Source: Anaerolineae bacterium (GTDB taxonomy: Bacteria; Chloroflexota; Anaerolineae; 4572-78; J111). Taken from it: a DNA stretch of 64,000 nucleotides. The stretch spans positions 124,001 to 188,000 of the forward strand of contig JAJVIM010000011.1 in assembly GCA_022071955.1 (NCBI GenBank). Reading direction: 5' to 3'. A program made the position numbers and the translations under genes. The notes beneath the pieces were generated by a model. That model ran no database searches and had not been told where the DNA came from. It saw only the letters and a list, made by a program, of their open reading frames with translations. This document shows, piece by piece, positions 1 through 8,019 of this stretch. Each line of letters begins with the position of its first letter. Positions within the stretch are counted from its first letter, which is position 1.

Positions 1-13
1 GGTCTTGGGTCAT
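1..13 (-). CDS. Possible first codons of a gene running off the window
   Basis: On the minus strand an ATG at 13 begins an open frame (M-T-Q-D) that leaves the window. It lies 1 nt past the stop of the sensor gene at 15 and has an AAGGA about 8 nt upstream, inside the end of that gene. This suggests the signalling operon continues beyond the left edge. Too short to name. Confidence 0.3.
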
Positions 14-14
14 C

Positions 15-2654
15 CTACTCATCCTTTTTGTGGCCGTTATCTTTTTGGCTGAGCTGCACAAAAGCCGGCCGGCCGAGCGCGCGTCCCACTTCCTGGGCCG
101 CCACGCGCAGCACCGAGTTCACATCGGCGGAGCTTCTGATTTTGGCCGAAGCCTGGCGCAGCAGTTGCTCACGCCGGGCGGCGTTTTCAATGGCATCGTA
201 GCGCCGGGCGCTTTCAAGAGCCACTGCGGTTTGATTAACCAGGCTCTGTAACAGCCTGAGTTGGTATTCCTGCTGCTTTTCACCGGGGTTGTCTTTAAAG
301 CCAACTTCAATTAACCCCACGTTATTGCCGCGGAGCGCAATCGGCATGAATACACGCATGCCCCAGTTGGCCATATGCTCGCTTTCAAAAATGGTAACAT
401 CAAAACGGGGGTCCCAACCGGAAATAATTTCTGTTTTGCCGCTGCGAATAATATCGGCCATGATGTCGCTGCTGGACAGAGGGTGATTGGCGCGCTTCAG
501 GTGATCATCGGATACGTTTACGCCGGCCACCGCTTTTACCCGCTGTTCCGTGTCATCAACCAGTGAAAAGATAACAAAATCAAATCCCAGCAACCGGGTA
601 CAGGATGACAAAAACGTGTCGATGACTTCTCTCGCGTGCTGCACGCCGGCCAGCGCCTGGGTAAGCTGCTGCAAAATCTGGGTTTCACGCAGCCGCGCTT
701 CGGCCTCGTGTTGGGCCTGAGTGGCGTTTTCGTACAGGCGAGCGTTTCTGATGGCTACCGCAATCTGGTTGGTGAGGGTGGTGTACACCTGCAAATCGTC
801 GCTGACAAAATGGGCTTCGGCCTCGGATTGAACGTTTAACACGCCAAACAGGGTGTTACCGGCAGCAATAGGAATGACCATTTCCGAGGCGGTAAGAGGC
901 AGCAGTGGGTCTGGCTGGTAATCAGGCTGGGCTTTGGTGTGGTAAATAATCCGCCCCTGCTGCGAGCGCGCTACCTGCGCAATGAGCGATTTGTCATCGA
1001 GGTAGGGTATTTGCAGTCCGGACTCAACCATTTGCCGGCCAACATCGCCGGAGCCGGCGGCCAACACCAAAGTGTTACCCGGTTCATCCACCAAAAAAAC
1101 GTTAACGTGATAAAGGTCAAAGCTGTCTCGGGTTAAATTGACTACCGTATCCAGAAGTTCGCTCACATCCAAAAGAGTAGAGGCGGCCGCGCCCACCTTG
1201 GAAACAATTTCCATTTCGGTGATTCGCCGGGCCAGCGCCAGCTCGGCCTGCCGTTGCGCCGTGATTTCTTCTTTTACCGCCAGAAAATGGGTAATTTCAC
1301 CGCGCTCATTTTTAATGGGTGAAATCAGCGCTTTTTCCCAGTAAAGCTCGCCATTTTTCTTTTTGTTGTGAAACTCACCCCGCCATTCCTGCCCCGCTGA
1401 AATATTCTGCCACATGCGTTTGTATTCTTCGCTTGAAGTCTCGCCAGATTTGAGCAGCCGGGTGTGCTGGCCAATGGCCTCTTGCAGCGTATAACCTGTA
1501 GTTTCTTCAAAACGGGGGTTGGCGTATTCAATGTAGCCGTTGGTATCGGTAATGACCACCGTGTTGGCGCTTTGCTCCACCGCTATCGACAACCGGTGTA
1601 GCCGTTCTTCTATCTCTTTGCGGTGGGTGATGTCCAGATTCAGGCCAATGTAGTGCGTTACCTGCCCCTGCGGATTACGCTGCGCCGAGACGTGGGTACT
1701 AAGCCAGCGAATCTGGCCGGCGTCATCAATAATGCGGTAATCGTAACTAAAATGGTCAACACGGTTTTCCATATTAGTCCAGGCCGCCTGCTCCACCAGT
1801 TCGTGATCGAGGGGGTGAATGATTGATTTGTACAAAAAGCCGGCGGCGCGGAGTTTTTTGGGGTCCAGATTAAACTGAACAACATTATCAGACACATACT
1901 CAACCGGCCAGCCGGGAGCGGCCTGCCAGCGGAAAAGCACCACCCGACTGGTTTGAACAAACGAGCTGATCATTGACAACTGCTCGTTCAGAGCGCCGCT
2001 GCTACGCTCCAGCAGATGCAGGTATTCCTGGCCTTTTGGCCCCCACTCAGCCACGGGTTTTATTTCCCAGGTGCAGTGGCTGTGGCCCATGCCCACACAG
2101 GTGGTTTCAATAGCCAGCAAATTTTGGCCAAAAAATCGGCTGGCGTAGCCGGACGCGTAGCCAGCAAGCGTGGCGCACACGGGCCGGTCGCTGGGGCCAA
2201 ACAGACGCAGGTGTTCTTCGGCTTCAAACGAATGATGCCAGACACCCTGCATGTAAAACACGCCGGTGTCGCGGTTAAATTCCAGTTGCTGAGTTTCAAC
2301 TTTCACCACTCCGGCCAGGGAGTGGAGGGCCGGGCCGGCAGCCAGCCAATCTTCGTCGGAGGCCCAGCTATGGTTTTGGTACAAAATTTCGGCGTCTTGA
2401 TAGCCGTGAGTGTAACCAAAGCGCAGCAGCACACCTGTTACCGCCTCTGGCCCCATTATCGACAAAAGCTGTTTCCGCAGCGTGCCAATCGCAGCAACAT
2501 CAAACAACACGGCCCGCTGCTGGTTAAAATAGAGTTTGCCTTCGCTGCTCTGGCGCCGAAGCAGGGCATAAAAGTCCAGATCGCCGGCCTTGAGTTTTTG
2601 GCCGGGCGCCAGTTCTGATGAAAAATCGAATGGTGAGTAGCTCAAGTCTGTCAT
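15..2654 (-). CDS. XylR_N/V4R-PAS-PAS-GAF-GAF sensor protein without an output domain
   Basis: Cytoplasmic sensor of 879 residues with no membrane segment. In order I read an XylR_N-type effector domain (about 25-125), a V4R domain (about 130-200, paired cysteines C186 and C194), a PAS_3-like domain (about 236-350), a second PAS (about 352-475) and two GAF domains (about 490-645 and 660-825). XylR_N and V4R usually precede a sigma-54 AAA+ activator and bind small, often aromatic, effectors. Here no AAA+, kinase, cyclase or HTH follows, so any output must come through a partner. The last 50 residues repeat a tail (REQLL...LGRP) found in the three other sensors of the cluster. Its ATG overlaps the TGA of the preceding gene, which suggests translational coupling. 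The ligand cannot be deduced. Confidence 0.9.
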   Translation of the reverse strand: MTDLSYSPFDFSSELAPGQKLKAGDLDFYALLRRQSSEGKLYFNQQRAVLFDVAAIGTLRKQLLSIMGPEAVTGVLLRFGYTHGYQDAEILYQNHSWASDEDWLAAGPALHSLAGVVKVETQQLEFNRDTGVFYMQGVWHHSFEAEEHLRLFGPSDRPVCATLAGYASGYASRFFGQNLLAIETTCVGMGHSHCTWEIKPVAEWGPKGQEYLHLLERSSGALNEQLSMISSFVQTSRVVLFRWQAAPGWPVEYVSDNVVQFNLDPKKLRAAGFLYKSIIHPLDHELVEQAAWTNMENRVDHFSYDYRIIDDAGQIRWLSTHVSAQRNPQGQVTHYIGLNLDITHRKEIEERLHRLSIAVEQSANTVVITDTNGYIEYANPRFEETTGYTLQEAIGQHTRLLKSGETSSEEYKRMWQNISAGQEWRGEFHNKKKNGELYWEKALISPIKNERGEITHFLAVKEEITAQRQAELALARRITEMEIVSKVGAAASTLLDVSELLDTVVNLTRDSFDLYHVNVFLVDEPGNTLVLAAGSGDVGRQMVESGLQIPYLDDKSLIAQVARSQQGRIIYHTKAQPDYQPDPLLPLTASEMVIPIAAGNTLFGVLNVQSEAEAHFVSDDLQVYTTLTNQIAVAIRNARLYENATQAQHEAEARLRETQILQQLTQALAGVQHAREVIDTFLSSCTRLLGFDFVIFSLVDDTEQRVKAVAGVNVSDDHLKRANHPLSSSDIMADIIRSGKTEIISGWDPRFDVTIFESEHMANWGMRVFMPIALRGNNVGLIEVGFKDNPGEKQQEYQLRLLQSLVNQTAVALESARRYDAIENAARREQLLRQASAKIRSSADVNSVLRVAAQEVGRALGRPAFVQLSQKDNGHKKDE

Positions 2655-4846
2655 AATTGCCTATCCCCGTGTCCGTTGGTGGCAGTGAAACCGGGTGGTG
2701 CTGCGCCGGGTTCCGGTGATGATTGAACGGGTTCCGGTTGAGGTGCCAGCTCTTCTGCGCTGCCAAGCTGAACAAAAGTACGGGCCGGCCCCAGCACCCG
2801 GAAGATTTCTTCGACGCCTGTTTTTAGCAGGGTTTCCATATCCGGGGCGCGGCGCAGCCTGTCGCTGATGTGGCCAATAAGCTGCTCGCGGCTGGCGCGA
2901 GCGCGGATTTCTTCAAACAAGCGCAGGTTATCGGCGGTTTGGGCAACCTGATCGACCACGGCATTGATCAGAGCCAGTTCATCCTCGCTCCAAACCCGCT
3001 GGGGATTGGAGTCTTCCAGTTCCAATTGGCCGATAGTTTTCCGGTGGAGTTCGATGGGCGCTGTTAACACGGGTACCAACGCCGAAGTTGTTCCCTGGCC
3101 GGCCATTGTCTTTGTTAGACTCACCTCCGCCTGGGCCGCCGTAAAACGGCTAAGCCTGCTTTTATCCCACGTCTGTTCCAGAAATTTCGCTTGTATGGCT
3201 TGAGCCTCGGCCAGAGCGTTTTGAACCTGCTCAAACTGGCGCGCGTTCCGCATACCTGCCGCCACCTGGTTTGCCAGAGTACGCAGCAGGCTGGCATCGC
3301 CTTCGTCCATGCCGGCAATTCTGTTTTGCTGCACATCCAGCACCCCGACAACCTGTCCTTCTGAGATAATTGGTACGGCCATTTCCGAGAGGGTAGCGGG
3401 TAACAGCGGGTTAGGGAGCCAATCTTTCGCTTCCCGAACATTATCGACATTCACGATTCTTCCGTTACGTGCTGCTCGCGCCACCAGGCTGATGGGAGCC
3501 TTCAGGGGGATGCTATGACCTTTGGCCTTCATTTCTGCTCCGGGCTGGCCAGTGCCGGCGGCCACTACCAACATTTCCTTGGCTTGATCAAGCAGGTAAA
3601 CGTGGGCATGATAGTAGCCAAATCTGGCTTGAATTTGCGTAACCAGGTAGTTCAGCAACTCATCCAGATTAAGAAGAGGGATTAACTGCTCACCGAGGCT
3701 GGCCGTAGCTTCCAACCGCTGCGTACGCTGGACTATCTGATTATCCAGGTTGTCATATATTCCACGCAGTTCATCTGCCATTTGATTGAAGGCTGCGGCA
3801 ACCTGGCCCAGCTCGTCCTGCCGGTCAAGCTTAATCCGATAGGCCAAATCACCACGGCCAATACGTTCGGCCCCGGTTCTGATTTGATCCATTGGCTGCA
3901 GGACGAGTTGGCCCAAAAAGCGTCCCAGTATTAGGATCAGCAATCCACCAAATACGAACAAACCTCCGGCCAAGAGAAGTGAAGCCGTTTGGCTGGCCGC
4001 AGTCACTTCTGATTGAAAAACCTCCGTAATGATAATCCAATCCGTACCCTTAACCAGAGCCGTTACGCCAATAACAGCGTCTCCTTTAAAATTCTGATAC
4101 GAGCCGGCCCACGCCCGATTGGGAGCGTGCAGCAGGGCCTCCATTTCCGGCCGCCCGGCCAGGGTGGTAGCGGCCAAAACTACTTCCGGCTCTTCGTGAG
4201 CCACAATCACCCCCTCCGAGCTTACTACATAAGCTCGGCCTGTTTGGCCAAAATGGAGATTGGTTACCACATTCTTTAGAACATTCAACTGTAACCGGGC
4301 AGCAACGACTCCCCCATCCGGAGCGGGAATAGACATAATAATGTAAGGTTCGCTATCGGAGGATAACTGGACGACACTCAAGTAGGTTTGGCCGGCCTTA
4401 CTTGCCTTAAACCAAACGGCCTGCTTGAGCGTGAACAGATTAGCCAATAACGAGAGATCCTGGTAGCCACTGGCCAATACTCGTCCATTTTCATCCAAAC
4501 GAATTATTTCCAATAAATCGGGGTTTTGTTGCAACAAATCGTTCGCCAATTCAGGCTGAGATTCTAAATTAGCGCGCTCCACCAGACTAATCAGAAATAG
4601 AGTATCCAGATTGCGGCGGATGAATTGCGCCACTAATTCGGCTGCTTGCCCCGTTTCGTCTGCCTGACGTTCTTGCCAACTCTGCTGCTCATTTTGAAAA
4701 ATAATATAAAGCACGCTGGCCGCAATCACTACCAGCGTGGCCAGCACTACACCACTCACAATAGTCAGCAGGCGACGCCGCAGAGTCCAAAATGGCCTCG
4801 ATGGGGGACTGGTTGGCTGAGTTCGATGATGTTCCGTTTGACTCAT
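2651..4846 (-). CDS. Membrane sensor: dCache-HAMP-GAF-GAF-like, no transmitter
   Basis: Sensor of 731 residues. One membrane helix (about 26-49) is followed by an extracytoplasmic dCache-like domain (about 50-280), a second helix (about 283-310), a HAMP linker (about 310-360), a GAF domain (about 380-540, with the cluster motif FGYYHAHVYLL) and a weaker second GAF-like segment. It ends with the tail shared by the cluster's sensors. No kinase, cyclase or methyl-accepting region is present. I chose the ATG at 4846 because GGAG lies 6 nt upstream; an in-frame GTG at 4861 has no ribosome site. It starts 21 nt after the binding-protein gene, and its TGA overlaps the next ATG. The extracellular signal is unknown; the neighbouring binding lipoprotein could deliver it (inference). 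Confidence 0.9.
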   Translation of the reverse strand: MSQTEHHRTQPTSPPSRPFWTLRRRLLTIVSGVVLATLVVIAASVLYIIFQNEQQSWQERQADETGQAAELVAQFIRRNLDTLFLISLVERANLESQPELANDLLQQNPDLLEIIRLDENGRVLASGYQDLSLLANLFTLKQAVWFKASKAGQTYLSVVQLSSDSEPYIIMSIPAPDGGVVAARLQLNVLKNVVTNLHFGQTGRAYVVSSEGVIVAHEEPEVVLAATTLAGRPEMEALLHAPNRAWAGSYQNFKGDAVIGVTALVKGTDWIIITEVFQSEVTAASQTASLLLAGGLFVFGGLLILILGRFLGQLVLQPMDQIRTGAERIGRGDLAYRIKLDRQDELGQVAAAFNQMADELRGIYDNLDNQIVQRTQRLEATASLGEQLIPLLNLDELLNYLVTQIQARFGYYHAHVYLLDQAKEMLVVAAGTGQPGAEMKAKGHSIPLKAPISLVARAARNGRIVNVDNVREAKDWLPNPLLPATLSEMAVPIISEGQVVGVLDVQQNRIAGMDEGDASLLRTLANQVAAGMRNARQFEQVQNALAEAQAIQAKFLEQTWDKSRLSRFTAAQAEVSLTKTMAGQGTTSALVPVLTAPIELHRKTIGQLELEDSNPQRVWSEDELALINAVVDQVAQTADNLRLFEEIRARASREQLIGHISDRLRRAPDMETLLKTGVEEIFRVLGPARTFVQLGSAEELAPQPEPVQSSPEPGAAPPGFTATNGHGDRQL

Positions 4847-4867
4847 AAGATACTCCAGCACTAAAAA

Positions 4868-5983
4868 TTATTGATCTGCGGCCAAAAAACGTTTCCAGGT
4901 TTCATCACGCAACTTCTGCCCCTCCAGAGTCCGCGGCAAAGAAACCTCAGCATTTTTTAAGTCTTCAGTTGAGGGGAAGATGAGTGGATCATTGTAAATT
5001 TCGGGATCAATCAGGGGCCAGGCAGCCTGATTGGCGTTGGCATAATACAGTTCTTCCACAATTTGAGCGGTGATCTCCGGGCGCAGCAAGAAATTGATAA
5101 AAACTTCGGCGGTATACTTGCGGGGGCTATTAGCCGGGATAACCAGATTATCGCTCCACAAAAACGTACCTTCTTCGGGTAAAATATACTCGATGTTCTT
5201 ATTCTCTTGTCGTGCCACGGCTGCATCATAGGCCCAGCCATCGGCCATAACGGCCTGGCCGCTGGTGAGGGCGGGCACAATAGTCCCCTCAGCGTTATCC
5301 CACATAATAACATTTGGCCTTAGTTTGAGCAGTTGCTGCAAGGCGGCCTCTAATTCAGCCGGATTCTCTGAGTTAACCGAATACCCCAATGACTTGAGCG
5401 CTATGGACAGCAGTTCACCCTGAATGGGCCAGACCGCCACTTTACCGGCGTAACGTTCATCCCAAAGATCGGCCCAGCGAGTCACCGGCTTATCTACCAA
5501 ATCAGTACGAACCAGTAGCCCGGTTGTGCCCCAGTTAAACGGCACGGTATACTTGTTGTTAGGATCGTATTCCAAATTCCGGAAAGCAGCCGAAATATTT
5601 TTAAAGTTGGGGACGTTGGCCCGGCTCACTTCGGCCAGCAGGTTATCCGCCAGCATTGCGGGAATGAATTCATTGCCAAGAATCACCACATCATATTCAT
5701 TACCGGCTTTTATGTTGGCAACAGCCTCTTCCTGGGTTTCATAAATTTGGTAATCAACTTTAACCCCATATTCCTCCGCAAAGGCATCCAGCACGGTCTG
5801 GGGCATATATTCTACCCAATTATATAAAACCAGTTTATCAGCCAGAGGCGGTGGGGTAGGGGTAGCAGGCGCGGTTGATTGACTGCTGCCCGCACTACAG
5901 CCCGTTACAACTAACCCCAGGGTCAACAACCCCAAAGCCAGCAAGAGGATGAAGCCGGGCGCTTGTTGTTTTGGATGAATCAT
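4868..5983 (-). CDS. Extracellular polyamine-type (PotD-like) solute-binding lipoprotein
   Basis: Periplasmic-binding-protein type 2 fold, like spermidine/putrescine-binding PotD: the mature part opens with the family pattern KLVLYNWVEYMP and the length (371 residues) is normal. A lipoprotein signal peptide ends in the lipobox V-T-G-C with C29, followed by a Ser/Thr/Pro-rich linker, so it is anchored outside the membrane. The ATG at 5983 has GGAGA about 6 nt upstream; the ATG at 5998 lies before that site. Unlike transporter-linked PotD, it has no PotA/B/C neighbours. It sits between two transmembrane sensor genes with gaps of 20-21 nt, so it may present a ligand to a Cache or HAMP sensor rather than feed uptake. 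Ligand identity (polyamine or other cation) is inferred from family likeness only. Confidence 0.9.
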   Translation of the reverse strand: MIHPKQQAPGFILLLALGLLTLGLVVTGCSAGSSQSTAPATPTPPPLADKLVLYNWVEYMPQTVLDAFAEEYGVKVDYQIYETQEEAVANIKAGNEYDVVILGNEFIPAMLADNLLAEVSRANVPNFKNISAAFRNLEYDPNNKYTVPFNWGTTGLLVRTDLVDKPVTRWADLWDERYAGKVAVWPIQGELLSIALKSLGYSVNSENPAELEAALQQLLKLRPNVIMWDNAEGTIVPALTSGQAVMADGWAYDAAVARQENKNIEYILPEEGTFLWSDNLVIPANSPRKYTAEVFINFLLRPEITAQIVEELYYANANQAAWPLIDPEIYNDPLIFPSTEDLKNAEVSLPRTLEGQKLRDETWKRFLAADQ

Positions 5984-6003
5984 GGTGTATCTCCGCATAA
6001 AGT

Positions 6004-7893
6004 TTACGATAAGGAAAAGTCTTGGCTTGCGTCGTTCAGCTTAGAATCCGGGTCCTGACCAATGCCCAGCTTTAACCGTGCCCGTTGTACTCCCAATCGG
6101 GCGCCTAGCTCGCGCGCGGCGATTTCCAGCAGAAAGTCAATATTGGGCGCTGCCCGCAGTTTATCGGTAATCTCACGGATGGTCTGTTCTCTACCGGCGC
6201 GAGCGCGGGTTTCTTCAAACAAGCGCAGGTTATCGGCGGTTTGGGCAAACTGGTCAACAATGGTGGCCAACATCGATAAATCATCGTTGGTCCACGGCTG
6301 TTTGTTTTGACCGGCGCCAAGTTGAAGCTGGCCAATAATTTGATCTCGCAAATTGATGGGCGCAGCCAGGATTTGCTGTGGCGTTTCGTCAGCGTTGGTT
6401 GACACAATTTTGGGGCCATCCGCTACATCGATTTTTGAAATTGCAGCCGCATCTCCTGCTTCCGCCGGGGTGGTATACAGATAACTGCCACCCAGAGCCT
6501 CAAGTTTGCTGCGTTCCCAGGCCTGCTCGGTGTAGCGTTCCTGGGCCTGATACGCCTCTTGCAGGGCATGTTCTACCTGCTCAAACAGACGCGCATTTCT
6601 GATTGCCACCGCCACCTGGCTGGCCAACGATCGCAGCAGGTTGGCGTCGGCATCATCCAAACCGGCCACGCTATCCTGCTGCACATCCAACACACCTGCT
6701 ACCTGGCCATCAATAATAATTGGCACCGCCATCTCAGATTGGGTATCGGGTAGCAGCGGATTGGGCAGCCAGTCGCTCATATAACGCACGTTATCGGCCC
6801 GCACCAATTGGTGATTCCGCGCCGCGCGGGCCACCAAACTGTTGGCATCAATTGAAATGGAGTGCGCCTTGGCTTTCATCTCCGCCCCGGCCGGGCCGGT
6901 ACCGGCCGCCACTACCAGCCGGTTGCGCCGTTCATTTATCAGATAAATGTGGGCGTGATAATAATTAAAGTGGCTTTGAATCAGGTTAACCGCCTCTTGC
7001 AACAGCTCAGATACATCCAAAATAACGTTTAATTGTTCGCTGAGAGCGGCCACAACCTCCAACCGCTGGGTTCTCTGCGCCACGCGCTGCTCCAACGACT
7101 CGTACGAGTCGCGCAGCCAATCGGTGGTGAGGGCCAGGGCGCGAGACAAATCACCGATTTCGTCCTGCTGTTGCAAGGGGGATACCGGCCTGAAATCGCG
7201 GCGCGCCACCCGCTCGGCTTGCTGGATAAGGCTGTGTACCGGGCGGGTAATACTCCGAATGGCCAGCCAACCGGAAAGGAATGCAGTTACAAGTGCAATA
7301 ACGGCGGTGATGGCCCAATACACCAAAGACGCGCGCTGTGCCTGAGCAACCTGAACAGCAAGTTGATCAATTTCTGTTTGGGTGTTGTTATTCAGCTTGC
7401 CCAGCTCGGTATCAAATCTGCGTTGAAACGAGGCCATTTCGGCGTAGCGCAATGCCTGAGCCTGCGGCCAGTGATCGGCTTTAATCAATTCGGTAATATC
7501 GGCGGTTAGTTTGATCAGGTTGTTGCCCAGCCAATTCATTTCGCGCACAATTTGCTCGTTGGCAGCCATCGCCTCGGGGCTAAGCCCGGGGGGTTGATGA
7601 TTGAGCTTGTCTAACTGGCGGGCAAATTCATCAATCTGATCCTGCAACTGGGTTTCAATTAAACCGGACTGGCGGGATAAAAACAGGTTATCGACGGTGG
7701 AGGCCACCTCGGTCCACACAAATTGCAGTTCGGCCAGTTGGCTAACCTGCTTTACGCCGGTACTCGTAGCCGTTACGGCCGTGCTAATTTGAAAGGTGTA
7801 CCAAACACCAACCCCAATGGCCAAAAACACCATGAGCACCATAATCACAAAACTGAGGATCAGTCGTTTGGATATTGACAGATTTATCTTCAT
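6004..7893 (-). CDS. Membrane sensor: 4HB-like periplasmic domain-HAMP-GAF, no transmitter
   Basis: Sensor of 629 residues. A first membrane helix (about 10-33) and a second (about 190-212) enclose a helical extracytoplasmic region resembling four-helix-bundle sensor domains. A HAMP linker (about 212-265), a coiled coil, a GAF domain (about 285-445) and a second degenerate GAF-like segment follow. The tail (REQTIREITDKLR...) is the cluster's shared C-terminus. There is no histidine-kinase, GGDEF or MCP signalling domain. The start is set by a strong GGAGGTGAT just upstream; ATG at 7893 (5 nt spacing) is preferred to ATG 7896 or a TTG at 7926. It is followed after 20 nt by the binding-protein gene. 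Confidence 0.9.
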   Translation of the reverse strand: MKINLSISKRLILSFVIMVLMVFLAIGVGVWYTFQISTAVTATSTGVKQVSQLAELQFVWTEVASTVDNLFLSRQSGLIETQLQDQIDEFARQLDKLNHQPPGLSPEAMAANEQIVREMNWLGNNLIKLTADITELIKADHWPQAQALRYAEMASFQRRFDTELGKLNNNTQTEIDQLAVQVAQAQRASLVYWAITAVIALVTAFLSGWLAIRSITRPVHSLIQQAERVARRDFRPVSPLQQQDEIGDLSRALALTTDWLRDSYESLEQRVAQRTQRLEVVAALSEQLNVILDVSELLQEAVNLIQSHFNYYHAHIYLINERRNRLVVAAGTGPAGAEMKAKAHSISIDANSLVARAARNHQLVRADNVRYMSDWLPNPLLPDTQSEMAVPIIIDGQVAGVLDVQQDSVAGLDDADANLLRSLASQVAVAIRNARLFEQVEHALQEAYQAQERYTEQAWERSKLEALGGSYLYTTPAEAGDAAAISKIDVADGPKIVSTNADETPQQILAAPINLRDQIIGQLQLGAGQNKQPWTNDDLSMLATIVDQFAQTADNLRLFEETRARAGREQTIREITDKLRAAPNIDFLLEIAARELGARLGVQRARLKLGIGQDPDSKLNDASQDFSLS

Positions 7894-7911
7894 CATCACC
7901 TCCGCTCCCAA

Positions 7912-7982
7912 AACCCGGTTAGCCAATTATTTTTGCCGGGTTGGTGAGCACGGATTTGGGAGATTGCGGCTAAAGCTCCCAA
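7912..7982. other. Two short hairpins in the spacer between sensor genes
   Basis: Between two genes of the sensor cluster I see two small inverted repeats: AACCCGG (7912-7918) with CCGGGTT (7936-7942), and TTGGGAG (7956-7962) with CTCCCAA (7976-7982). Neither has a T-run, so they are not convincing terminators. They could stabilise or process the mRNA. Confidence 0.3.
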
Positions 7983-8019
7983 CAGCCCTTTACACAGGCG
8001 GCAACGCGGAACCGCGCTA

